A stretch of 7,831 nucleotides of DNA from Phycisphaerae bacterium (GCA_021736615.1 JAIPFN010000002.1:1-7831); one strand, 5' to 3'; counted from the stretch's first letter, positions 1-6,988 are shown. Notes: generated by a model from the letters alone, not told the origin. Numbers and translations: made by a program.

Positions 1-1
1 C

Positions 2-760
2 CTTGAAGGCACCCGCGGAGAAAGGCTCTTCAAGGGCGTTATATTCATCATCGTCATCGGAATCCTGATCCTCGACCTTGTCGTTAAGCGATTCGGTCTC
101 GAACGCATCGAATACCTTTTTAATGGATTTGCCGTTGGTGCGTTTTTTATAGTGGTAATCGCGTTCCAACCCGAGATCCGCAGGGCACTTATGAGTATCG
201 GACAAGCCGGTTTCCTTATGAGTTCCCCACAACAGCTCTCCCGGACAGTCGAAGAGATCATCAATGCCGTAACCCAGCTTTCGTCAACCAGAACCGGGGC
301 CATTATGGTTATTCAGCAGCAGGTCGGACTTGCCGAGTTCATAGAAACAGGCGTCAAAATCGATTCCAAGGTTACCGCTGAACTGATGAAAACAATTTTC
401 TATCCGGGAACCCCCCTGCACGACATGGCCGTTGTCATACAGGGAGACCGCATGGTCGCTGCAAGAGTCCAACTGCCTCTGGCAGAAGCAAGTGCTGTCG
501 ACGGACAGGAACTTGGCTCTAGACATCGCGCGGCAATTGGCATCACTTCAAGTACCGATGCGATGGTAATAGTCGTCAGCGAGGAAACGGGAATTATCTC
601 TCTTGCCATCGACGGAAACCTTATTAGAAACATATCAGAAACCCAGCTTAGAACCCATCTTACATCAGCTGTCGTCGAGACGACACCTATTGTTGAGAAA
701 ATACAGGAAAGCATAAAGTCACAAACATCCGGCAAAAATAAATCCGACAGCCAGAGCTAG
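2..760 (+). CDS. cdaA: Diadenylate cyclase CdaA (DisA_N domain), 5' end missing
   Basis: CdaA condenses two ATP into the second messenger c-di-AMP at the inner face of the membrane. The frame is open from base 2, so the gene starts outside the window; the GTG at 152 is internal. The 252 visible residues begin with LEGTRGERLFKG, the loop after the first membrane helix, followed by two hydrophobic segments (about residues 13-29 and 40-56) and the family sequence AFQPEIRRAL. The DisA_N domain follows. The RHR motif is intact inside ELGSRHRAAIG (bases 521-529), and VSEETG is present. The usual DGA motif reads DMA (bases 422-430, context PLHDMAVV), a Gly-to-Met change beside the catalytic Asp. The last 20 or so residues are a polar, probably disordered tail. 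By family comparison roughly 40-50 N-terminal residues are missing. cdaR follows after 9 bp. The family call is firm; activity with DMA is not certain. Confidence 0.95.
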   Translation, partial: LEGTRGERLFKGVIFIIVIGILILDLVVKRFGLERIEYLFNGFAVGAFFIVVIAFQPEIRRALMSIGQAGFLMSSPQQLSRTVEEIINAVTQLSSTRTGAIMVIQQQVGLAEFIETGVKIDSKVTAELMKTIFYPGTPLHDMAVVIQGDRMVAARVQLPLAEASAVDGQELGSRHRAAIGITSSTDAMVIVVSEETGIISLAIDGNLIRNISETQLRTHLTSAVVETTPIVEKIQESIKSQTSGKNKSDSQS

Positions 761-769
761 ATCGAAATT

Positions 770-1759
770 ATGGGCGAAAAAATAAAAAAATATGCGATAG
801 TCGTCTTCCTGACATTCCTTGTCTGGGCATGGGCGTTTAACGCCCTGGAAAGGTCCATTACCCGCCCGGCAACTTTGGTAATCTCATCGAACCCGGACTC
901 GAATATCTTTGCAACTTTCGACCGACCTGTACCTGTAGAAATGAACGTTGAATTTAAGGGCACCCCCGACAAAATCGGAAGACTAATTGACCGTTTCGAT
1001 GCGGGACAGGAAAACCTTGAATTTAAATTCAATCCTGAAAATGAAAAAAAGGAATCTCCATACTTGCTAAATGTTGTGGAATTTCTGCAGAACCACAGCA
1101 AGACAAGAAAACTCGAACTAGAAGTTGTCAAAAGCAGCGTTGAATCTGTACAGGTAAAAGTTGAAAAGCTTATAAAACGACCGCTGAAAATCAAATGCGT
1201 CGACGAAAGCGGAGCCGAGATCAAAGCCGAAAGCATTACCCCGTCCACCGTTGATATTTTTGTAAGGGAAGGCTATACCGGCGATGCGACAGTGATTCTT
1301 TCAGGCAGGGACATTGAAGAAGCAAGAAAAGATTATGTCATAAGAATACCTTACGTTGAACTGTCGCCAACCGATAAAAGACAAGGACCTCCGGTCAGAA
1401 TAGATCTGCCTGCCATCGACTTACCCACTGATAGCGTGCAAACTCAGAGAATCGGTTACTCTTTCGGAAAAAACATCATGGGCCGTTATACGATTGAACT
1501 GCAAAATCCGGACGAACTGACTTCTTCGATTTCGATAAAAGGAACCGAAGCAGCTGTGGACACTTATAGAGGTCAGGAAATTCACATTTTCGTAGTAGCT
1601 CTTGACGGCGATGAAAAAAAGGAGGGGATTATTACACGCCCGGTAGTTTTTAACTTTTCGCAAAAAGATGTGGCCAATGGCCATATAAGACTCGCAAAAG
1701 ACGAACCCAGGGAAGCAAGATTCAAACTGGTCAAACTGCCACAGACCACGCCAGAATAA
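770..1759 (+). CDS. cdaR: CdaR/YbbR-domain membrane-anchored regulator of CdaA
   Basis: The 329-residue protein has one N-terminal membrane helix (about residues 8-26, ending WAWAF) after a short basic start, and the rest should lie outside the cytoplasmic membrane. The exported part contains YbbR-like beta-rich repeats, clearest at residues 31-64 (RPATLVISSNP to VEFKG) and 125-168 (ESVQVKVEKLIKRPLKI to VDIFV), with weaker similar segments around 180-230 and 238-320. In Firmicutes, CdaR binds CdaA and modulates c-di-AMP synthesis; the same role is inferred here from the domain layout and the position 9 bp behind cdaA. I see no clear Shine-Dalgarno sequence before the ATG, so translation may be coupled to cdaA. 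The glmM gene that usually follows in Firmicutes is absent; the next gene is convergent. Function in this lineage is inferred from the pair, not from catalytic residues. Confidence 0.88.
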   Translation: MGEKIKKYAIVVFLTFLVWAWAFNALERSITRPATLVISSNPDSNIFATFDRPVPVEMNVEFKGTPDKIGRLIDRFDAGQENLEFKFNPENEKKESPYLLNVVEFLQNHSKTRKLELEVVKSSVESVQVKVEKLIKRPLKIKCVDESGAEIKAESITPSTVDIFVREGYTGDATVILSGRDIEEARKDYVIRIPYVELSPTDKRQGPPVRIDLPAIDLPTDSVQTQRIGYSFGKNIMGRYTIELQNPDELTSSISIKGTEAAVDTYRGQEIHIFVVALDGDEKKEGIITRPVVFNFSQKDVANGHIRLAKDEPREARFKLVKLPQTTPE

Positions 1760-1878
1760 ATCGGCATAACAAAAATCAAAAAAAGAAAATCACAAAAGTT
1801 CTAAGCAAAATCCAAAATACAAACATCCCAAATATTTTTAAATTTTAATTTGTCGCTTTGCATTTTAAGTTTTTTTTT

Positions 1879-1910
1879 AAAAATCCGCGTAATCAGCGTA
1901 ATCCGCGGAT
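1879..1910 (-). terminator. Probable intrinsic terminator of cstA
   Basis: On the minus strand, 19 bases past the cstA stop codon, ATCCGCG/CGCGGAT form a perfect 7-bp stem (1904-1910 with 1883-1889) closed by a 14-base loop. The stem runs directly into TTTTT (1883-1879). The shape fits a Rho-independent terminator for cstA; the long loop is a weakness. On the plus strand the T-run lies before the hairpin, so it should not terminate cdaR. Confidence 0.55.
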
Positions 1911-1911
1911 A
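1885..1911. repeat. Three imperfect 9-bp tandem units (CCGCGTAAT type)
   Basis: Three consecutive 9-mers read CCGCGTAAT, CAGCGTAAT and CCGCGGATA. The first and third provide the arms of the terminator-like hairpin. Similar AATCCGCG...CGCGGAT phrases recur between genes in many environmental bacterial genomes as I remember them, so this may be one copy of a dispersed element; only one copy is in the window. Confidence 0.5.
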
Positions 1912-1929
1912 AATTCTCCTTGATTGCGG

Positions 1930-3711
1930 CTATGCTGCTCTAAGTTCATTACCGGTTCGCCGAAAAAACACTATCGCCGTTTCGACAACCATCCATATCG
2001 CCAGCAGAAATATTCCGCCGCCAATTATCGCAAGCAGCCAGCCCTCAATGCTGGTCGCGGGAATTTCGCTTTTTGCCTTCATTATAAACTTCTGCTCGTT
2101 AACCGTCATTGCGCAACAAGTGATAACCAGCATGATAACGCACGGGATAGCTGTGAATATAAATTTCAGTCCGCCCTTCCTTCTCAGGTACATCGTAATT
2201 ACAAGAAGTGCCAGTGACGCCAGAAGCTGGTTTACCGCACCGAACAACGGCCACAGTTTTAAGGCCCCTTTTCCGCCTGCACCTGTCGCAAACGCAAGCG
2301 CCGCGGCAGTGATTACCGCGAAAGTCGTAGCCGTCCATCGGTTTGCCATAAACGGCATTTTAAGATCGTTTGCTATCTCACCGATAACATACCGCTGAAT
2401 ACGAACAGTAGTATCAAGTGTGGTTCCGGCAAAGGAAGCTATAAAAACTCCCATCAGTGTCATGCCCGTTACAATCGGAATCCCCAATCCGCCAAGCATG
2501 TTTGCTGCACCGACAACAACGGCGTCTAATTTGGTTCCCAACCCCGAGGCACCTGCCCAGGATGCATAATGATGCTGCCATGCCTCGACTCCCGTCAGTG
2601 TAATATCGGCCCCTTTAACTTTATATGCAATACCAATCCCCGCCCCTACGCAGACGATAACAAGCACCGCCAGAAAACCTTCAAGCAGCATCGAACCGTA
2701 CCCGATGAATTGCATGTCTTCTTCATTGGCGATCTGTTTCGGGCTTGTACCCGATGCAACCAAAGAATGAAATCCACTGATAGCCCCGCACGCGATAGTG
2801 ACAAACATCATCGGCCAGATGGAAGGAATGTCCGTATTTGCCCTTTCGCGAATTGCCGGCGCCACAAGTTCCAGCGATCCGTTTAAGGATGTTACAATCG
2901 CCCCTGCGACAAGCAACGCCATCATTATAAGAAGCTGCCAGGCGTTAATATAATCGCGCGGCTGCAGCAGTGTAGTTACCGGAAGCGTCGAAGCGATCCA
3001 CGCATAAACCAAAAGCAATATCGTCCAGACACCCGTAGCCGGTACACACCCGACCTGGCTAATAGAGCACAACCCCGGGTACTTCGACTCAAGGATCGCG
3101 CCGACGAATATGCAAAGATACATCCCCGCCACCGCCACTGTCGTTGAAAGAAACACACTCGCACCTTTTTTATAGACAGCGTATCCAAGACCGACAGCGA
3201 TTGGTATCTGCAGCCACACCGGCAGCACCGAACTTGGAAAAACGTCGAAGACGATTGCTATAATCATACCGAAAATAGCTATGACGATCAGAAGAGCAAA
3301 GAACACTACTATAAAGAAGATAAACCTTACGCGGGGGTTGATATATCTTGCAGCGATCTCGGATATGCTTTTTCCGTCGTTACGCATCGAGACAACCAGC
3401 GACCCGAAGTCGTGAACGGCTCCCATAAAGATACTGCCCAGCATTACCCACAACAGCGCCGGCAGCCAGCCCCAGATTATCCCGATAGCCGGTCCGACGA
3501 TGGGACCCGTTCCTGCGATGGAAGTAAAGTGATGACCGAAGATGATCCCTTTTTTCGACGGCACATAATCTACACCGTCATTAAGACGCCGGCTCGGAAC
3601 ATCCGCCTTGGGATCCAGGTTGAAAATCTTTCGTGCAAGAAACCGGCCATAGGTATGATAGGCAACAAGAAACCCGCCCCCGCAAACAACGATAAGCAAT
3701 AAGGTGTCCAT
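1930..3711 (-). CDS. cstA: CstA-family carbon starvation protein (pyruvate/peptide transporter)
   Basis: A 593-residue polytopic membrane protein, hydrophobic almost throughout. The N-terminal CstA signature is complete: DGVDYVP (residues 45-51), then FGHHFTSIAGTGPIVGPAIG (58-77), WGWLPALLWV (80-89) and GAVHDF (97-102). Further family blocks follow: LQPRDYINAWQ, SGFHSLVASGTSPKQIANE and IGYGSMLLEG. In E. coli, CstA is induced by carbon starvation and takes up peptides or pyruvate; the substrate here is inferred. At 593 residues it is shorter than E. coli CstA (about 700), as is common for CstA proteins outside the Enterobacteria. The ATG is supported by GAGGT six bases upstream and by the MDTLLLIVVCGG start, which leads straight into the first helix. 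It stands alone: a terminator-like hairpin separates it from der, and cdaR is convergent. Confidence 0.94.
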   Translation of the reverse strand: MDTLLLIVVCGGGFLVAYHTYGRFLARKIFNLDPKADVPSRRLNDGVDYVPSKKGIIFGHHFTSIAGTGPIVGPAIGIIWGWLPALLWVMLGSIFMGAVHDFGSLVVSMRNDGKSISEIAARYINPRVRFIFFIVVFFALLIVIAIFGMIIAIVFDVFPSSVLPVWLQIPIAVGLGYAVYKKGASVFLSTTVAVAGMYLCIFVGAILESKYPGLCSISQVGCVPATGVWTILLLVYAWIASTLPVTTLLQPRDYINAWQLLIMMALLVAGAIVTSLNGSLELVAPAIRERANTDIPSIWPMMFVTIACGAISGFHSLVASGTSPKQIANEEDMQFIGYGSMLLEGFLAVLVIVCVGAGIGIAYKVKGADITLTGVEAWQHHYASWAGASGLGTKLDAVVVGAANMLGGLGIPIVTGMTLMGVFIASFAGTTLDTTVRIQRYVIGEIANDLKMPFMANRWTATTFAVITAAALAFATGAGGKGALKLWPLFGAVNQLLASLALLVITMYLRRKGGLKFIFTAIPCVIMLVITCCAMTVNEQKFIMKAKSEIPATSIEGWLLAIIGGGIFLLAIWMVVETAIVFFRRTGNELRAA

Positions 3712-3717
3712 ATAATT

Positions 3718-3722
3718 ACCTC
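3718..3722 (-). promoter_or_regulatory. Shine-Dalgarno sequence of cstA
   Basis: GAGGT on the minus strand, six bases before the cstA ATG (3709-3711). It supports this start codon. Confidence 0.7.
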
Positions 3723-3732
3723 AAACAAAATT

Positions 3733-3763
3733 AAAAACAGCCTCGGCCTTCGGCCGAATCCTG
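3733..3763 (-). terminator. Probable intrinsic terminator between der and cstA
   Basis: On the minus strand, TCGGCC-GAA-GGCCGA forms a 6-bp GC-rich stem with a 3-base loop (3743-3757). It is extended by CAG/CTG pairs (3761-3763 with 3738-3740) across a small internal loop, then followed at once by TTTTT (3737-3733). The shape and position, 31 bases beyond the der stop, fit termination of der; partial read-through into cstA is possible. Confidence 0.6.
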
Positions 3764-3796
3764 AATTCGTAATTCGTAATTCGTAATTCGTAATTA
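3764..3796. repeat. Heptanucleotide tandem array (AATTCGT)4 plus AATTA
   Basis: Four perfect copies of the 7-bp unit AATTCGT (AcGAATT on the other strand) and a partial fifth, AATTA. The partial unit includes the last bases of der: TTA at 3794-3796 is its stop codon. Such short tandem heptamers resemble the STRR class known from filamentous cyanobacteria. The origin here is probably slippage or a dispersed intergenic element. The Der C-terminus before it looks complete, so the array seems not to have damaged the gene. Confidence 0.9.
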
Positions 3797-5122
3797 TTTT
3801 TTCCTGTTTCCGCCTCTTGCTCTTAGCATCAGGCGGATTGGTACTTCTTCTATCCCGATCATATCACGAAATTGGTTTGTCGCGTATCTCATATAGTTGT
3901 CATCGAACAGCTCGGGGTGATTGACAAACAGCAAAATGCTGATCGGCAGTTTGGCGACTTGTGTCCCGTAGAGAATTTTTGGCATTCCGCGTTTATTCTT
4001 CGTTCCGGCGATCCGCTTAGAATTAATCGCCTCGATAGCCTTGTTAAGCTGCGCGGTTGGAATATCGCTTGACGCCTGCTTGAAAATTTCCGTAGCCAGA
4101 TCCAGAACGCTCTGAATATTTTTGCCGTCGGTAGCGGTAGTAAAAGCAATCGGCGTATGCCGCAAGCCCGGAAGCATCTCTGTTATGTAGTCCGCATAGT
4201 CGTCGGTATTGGCAAAGTCCATCGCCAGGTCCCACTTGTTAACGACGATTATGCACGCCTTGTATTCGTCGCAGATAGAGTGGGCAAGTTTTTTGTCGGC
4301 TTGCGATATTTTAGAGGTCGCATCCATCATAAACAAAACGACGTCTGCGCGATTAATGCTCCGCAGCGCACGAGTGTAACCATAGAACTCGATGTCGCCG
4401 GACATCTTTCGTTTTTTACGAACACCGGCTGTGTCGATCACCAGAAACTTCTGGCCGTCACGCTCGAAGCGAACATCAATTGCATCGCGTGTGGTTCCGG
4501 CGACTTCGCTGGTGATGACTCGATCTTCGCCTACGATCGAATTGACGAAAGTACTTTTGCCGGCGTTGCGTTTCCCAACGATAGCGATTTTCATCGCAGC
4601 TTTTTCCGGCGTCTCTTTGGGCAGGTGTTTGAGTTCTTCGACAATCTTTTCCAGAAGGACCGCTTTATTGACAATGTTGGCAGCCGATACGCAGATCGGA
4701 TCACCGAAACCCAGCCGGGCAAATTCGCCGCCGCCGCCCATCAGTTTTGCGGTGTCTGCTTTGTTTGCAACGAGGATAACGTTAAGGTTGGCTTTGCGAA
4801 GCTTGCGGGCCATCTCTACATCGAGCGGCATAATACCATCGCGAATATCGACGACAAAAAGCACCAGGTCGGAGGCTTCTATGGCCAGGTGGATCTGACG
4901 CTCGACATGACCTGTCAGGTCCTCAACATCGACAATGCCGTACCCGCCGGTATCGATAAGCTCAAAAAACCGGTCGTCAACATCAACGATTACCGAAACC
5001 CGGTCGCGCGTAACCCCGGCCGTCGGCTCGACAATGCTGATCAGCTTGCCGCTTATGGCATTCAGCAGGCTGCTTTTGCCCACATTCGGACGCCCGACTA
5101 TTGTAACTACTGGTAGAGCCAA
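3794..5122 (-). CDS. der: GTPase Der (EngA), double-GTPase ribosome assembly factor
   Basis: Der hydrolyses GTP and is needed for maturation of the 50S ribosomal subunit. The 442 residues show both G domains and the C-terminal KH-like domain. Domain 1: GRPNVGKSS (10-18), GVTRD (36-40), DTGG (57-60), NKAD (120-123), SAA (146-148). Domain 2: GKRNAGKST (183-191), GTTRD (209-213), DTAG (230-233), NKWD (295-298), with TTA (328-330) where SA is usual. The KH-like domain (about 350-442) has the typical YGTQVAKLPISILLFVNHPELF, RYATNQFRD and VPIRLMLRARGG. The start is TTG: it gives the normal MALPVVTIVGRPNVGKS beginning, an in-frame stop lies two codons upstream, and AGAGG is eight bases before it. 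The second P-loop (K-R-N-A instead of R-P-N-V) is slightly divergent but keeps GKST. Length is normal for the family. Confidence 0.97.
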   Translation of the reverse strand: MALPVVTIVGRPNVGKSSLLNAISGKLISIVEPTAGVTRDRVSVIVDVDDRFFELIDTGGYGIVDVEDLTGHVERQIHLAIEASDLVLFVVDIRDGIMPLDVEMARKLRKANLNVILVANKADTAKLMGGGGEFARLGFGDPICVSAANIVNKAVLLEKIVEELKHLPKETPEKAAMKIAIVGKRNAGKSTFVNSIVGEDRVITSEVAGTTRDAIDVRFERDGQKFLVIDTAGVRKKRKMSGDIEFYGYTRALRSINRADVVLFMMDATSKISQADKKLAHSICDEYKACIIVVNKWDLAMDFANTDDYADYITEMLPGLRHTPIAFTTATDGKNIQSVLDLATEIFKQASSDIPTAQLNKAIEAINSKRIAGTKNKRGMPKILYGTQVAKLPISILLFVNHPELFDDNYMRYATNQFRDMIGIEEVPIRLMLRARGGNRKK

Positions 5123-5130
5123 AACTTAAA

Positions 5131-5135
5131 CCTCT
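5131..5135 (-). promoter_or_regulatory. Shine-Dalgarno sequence fixing the TTG start of der
   Basis: AGAGG on the minus strand, eight bases upstream of the TTG at 5120-5122. No ATG or GTG lies between it and the P-loop, so it decides the non-AUG start. Confidence 0.7.
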
Positions 5136-5167
5136 ATTATAATATTCCAATTTTAAGACAATCGGAT

Positions 5168-5176
5168 ATTATAACA
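5168..5176 (-). promoter_or_regulatory. Extended -10 promoter element of der
   Basis: The minus strand reads TGTTATAAT, a perfect extended -10 (TGnTATAAT). With 17-bp spacing the -35 position holds TTTCAA, a weak 3/6 match, which is common with extended -10 promoters. Transcription would begin near 5161, giving a leader of about 39 bases that contains the AGAGG ribosome binding site. Inferred from sequence only. Confidence 0.5.
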
Positions 5177-5310
5177 AATGACCCAGGCAATTGAAAGCAC
5201 CAATTTTCCCGCAATAACAAATCCACTCAACCCAAACACAAACCATTTAAGCGTTCACAAAACATAATTCGACACTTTCGATTTTAATGACTTTGGATCC
5301 TGTTGCGCAA

Positions 5311-6921
5311 TCATTGCCAGCAGTTATATCTGGGCAGTAAGTTGCATTCCAGCCAGGACTGTGCCATCATTGCAAGGTCTTTGAGGTCGACATAGCAATC
5401 TCCGTTGACATCACCTGGGATTTTTTTGGTACAGAAACCTTTGCCTGTGGGTGTGGAATATGACAAACTGGCTTGAGAAGTTCCGCCATAAAAGCCTTGA
5501 TTAATGACATCGCCATTGTAATAATGCTCATCGCCAACTGGTACTCCGGGGTCACCGGCGTCAATACAGGGGCTATTGATGTCGTCAGACTCGTCGAAGT
5601 TGCCGCCATCGTCCAGAAAAAATACGTCCAACCCCTCATCATTCTGTCCAATCCAGCGGCCGGCAGATGACATCAAATGAAAATCACCGTTTTGGGCATC
5701 TGCAAAGTTTGGATCGAGAGCAATGTTTCCGTCCAGCCATTCAAGAACCGCGTTGGCTCCGATAACATACTGACCATCCTGATCACCTTCGACATCACTA
5801 TAGCTGACTGTAAGTGTCGTCTTATTAAGTTCATTGTCGCTTAGAGCGATGGTTGAGCCAATTAAATTTGGAGCGATATTACCCCAGACAATAGAATTGG
5901 ATAGAGTAGCAATACTGTCAGAACAGAAAATAGCGCCACCTGTGCCGCCATCAACACTGTTATTGGCAATGGTACATTGCTGGATAACGATATCGGGAAT
6001 GGGAACAAAATTTGGATCATTATCAGGGTCATTTGGATCATAATCAGGGTCATCTTCCGGAATATTGGGGTTATACTGAGCACACTCAAAGAAATAAAGA
6101 CCACCGCCATACATAAGCGTCGTATTATAGGTAATCAAACACCGCTCGATCTGGGGACTGCTATTTACCCAGCAGTATACTCCGCCACCGCTGATATTGG
6201 CGGTGTTATTGATAATCGTACAATCGCGAATAATCGGGCTGCTGTTATTACGGCAACTGATACCGCCGCCATAAGCTGCGGCTCTGTTATCGGTGATCTG
6301 ACAATTCATAATAGTCGGACTGCTGTTATAACAGCCAATGGCCCCACCAGCTTTATCAGGCCCCCACGCGACATTATTCTTAAGAACGCAGTTTTTGATA
6401 GTAGGGCTGCCTATATTACAATAGATGGCCCCGCCGTTACCTGTCATGTAGCCGCCGGTGATAGTAAAACCATCGACAATAGTCGCTTTGGTTTCTTCGC
6501 TATGGAAATAGAATGCCCGATGGGGATCGGCCATACTGCCTTGGCAATCGATGATGGTCATAGCCACAATTTCAGGTGAATTTGGATCATCGCTGGTCAG
6601 TCTGATATTTTTACCATAGAAATCAAGGTCCCGATTACCCTTGCCGGTATAGAGACCCGGATGCACGATAATAGTTGCACTACTAATGTTGGGATCTTCT
6701 GTATCGATGGCATCAATAGCGCTTTGAATGGTAGGATAATCTTCCGTAGGAACTTCCAGGACAATAGGTTGAGGTTCGTTGGGATCGTTGGGATCTTCTA
6801 CATCCCCACCGAGGGCGATCCCACCGAACATCGTGCAGATAGACATCAAGAAGATTAAAAATGTCAAACACCTTTGTTTTTGACTTATCCGACATTTCCC
6901 ATTTAATCGATTACTAAACAT
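5311..6921 (-). CDS. Secreted right-handed parallel beta-helix protein with dockerin-like C-terminus
   Basis: Function unknown; a 536-residue exported protein. A basic N-terminus and hydrophobic stretch (about 18-38, ending GIALG-GD) form a likely Sec signal peptide. A DPNDPNEP linker follows (43-50), then the pectin-lyase-like opening VPTEDYPTIQSAIDAI and FYGKNIRLTS. Residues 163-280 carry at least five coils of the form GG(A/G)xxC..NSSPxIxxCxIxxN, spaced 26-29 residues, with stacked Cys and Asn as in parallel beta-helices. A D/P/N-rich insert (283-304) interrupts them. Residues 503-536 hold one dockerin-like F-hand loop, DVNGDCYVDLKD, with Ca ligands D504, N506, D508, D512 and D515, then QSWLECNLLPRYNCWQ. 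Only one loop is present, whereas classical dockerins have two. The chosen ATG has AAGGA 11 bases upstream; a TTG at 6969 would give a 16-residue extension before the basic region. No catalytic residues for polysaccharide cleavage are evident; a surface or binding role is inferred. Confidence 0.85.
   Translation of the reverse strand: MFSNRLNGKCRISQKQRCLTFLIFLMSICTMFGGIALGGDVEDPNDPNEPQPIVLEVPTEDYPTIQSAIDAIDTEDPNISSATIIVHPGLYTGKGNRDLDFYGKNIRLTSDDPNSPEIVAMTIIDCQGSMADPHRAFYFHSEETKATIVDGFTITGGYMTGNGGAIYCNIGSPTIKNCVLKNNVAWGPDKAGGAIGCYNSSPTIMNCQITDNRAAAYGGGISCRNNSSPIIRDCTIINNTANISGGGVYCWVNSSPQIERCLITYNTTLMYGGGLYFFECAQYNPNIPEDDPDYDPNDPDNDPNFVPIPDIVIQQCTIANNSVDGGTGGAIFCSDSIATLSNSIVWGNIAPNLIGSTIALSDNELNKTTLTVSYSDVEGDQDGQYVIGANAVLEWLDGNIALDPNFADAQNGDFHLMSSAGRWIGQNDEGLDVFFLDDGGNFDESDDINSPCIDAGDPGVPVGDEHYYNGDVINQGFYGGTSQASLSYSTPTGKGFCTKKIPGDVNGDCYVDLKDLAMMAQSWLECNLLPRYNCWQ
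6011..6052 (-). repeat. 21-bp in-frame tandem duplication in the beta-helix gene
   Basis: Two adjacent 21-bp units (6011-6031 and 6032-6052) differ at one base. On the coding strand they specify DPDYDPN and DPDNDPN, so the Asp-rich insert of the beta-helix protein appears to have grown by a recent whole-codon duplication. Confidence 0.9.
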
Positions 6922-6932
6922 AATTTCAATCA

Positions 6933-6937
6933 TCCTT
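6933..6937 (-). promoter_or_regulatory. Shine-Dalgarno sequence of the beta-helix gene
   Basis: AAGGA (in GAAAGGATGAT) lies 11 bases before the ATG at 6919-6921. It overlaps the in-frame ATG at 6931-6933, which argues against that codon, and it lies downstream of the TTG at 6967-6969. Confidence 0.5.
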
Positions 6938-6988
6938 TCTAAAGATAAAACTAATAATATCTTAAACAAAATCCATACAGCAGAATAC

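Larger units (their letters stand above)
1760..1929. other. Convergent intergenic gap between cdaR and cstA
   Basis: AT-rich 170-bp spacer with no coding potential that I can support. The left part is A-rich and holds no good hairpin for cdaR, so I see no intrinsic terminator for the plus-strand operon. A run of nine T (1870-1878) followed by five A (1879-1883) precedes a 7-bp hairpin and 9-bp repeat, described separately. Confidence 0.6.

Noticed and set aside
1760..1878. Possible terminator for cdaR in the A/T-rich gap
   Set aside because: There are T- and A-runs but no stable stem before a T-run on the plus strand.
4157..5116. 319-codon open frame on the plus strand opposite der
   Set aside because: It lies wholly within the antisense of a clear Der gene, resembles no family I know, and has a low-complexity, shadow-like composition.
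5136..5141. Second TATAAT on the minus strand before der
   Set aside because: Transcription from it would start past the AGAGG ribosome binding site; the extended -10 at 5168-5176 fits better.
5303..5310. Palindrome around TTGCGCAA just past the beta-helix stop codon
   Set aside because: Too short for a terminator, with no loop and no T-run after it.
6082..6435. Regular repeats with about 80-bp period, considered as a CRISPR-like or DNA repeat array
   Set aside because: The period is explained by coils of the encoded beta-helix; the repeats are diverged at DNA level and stay in frame.
6922..6969. Upstream TTG start (6967-6969) and ATG (6931-6933) for the beta-helix protein
   Set aside because: The Shine-Dalgarno sequence lies downstream of the TTG and overlaps the first ATG; the ATG at 6919-6921 also gives a normal signal peptide.
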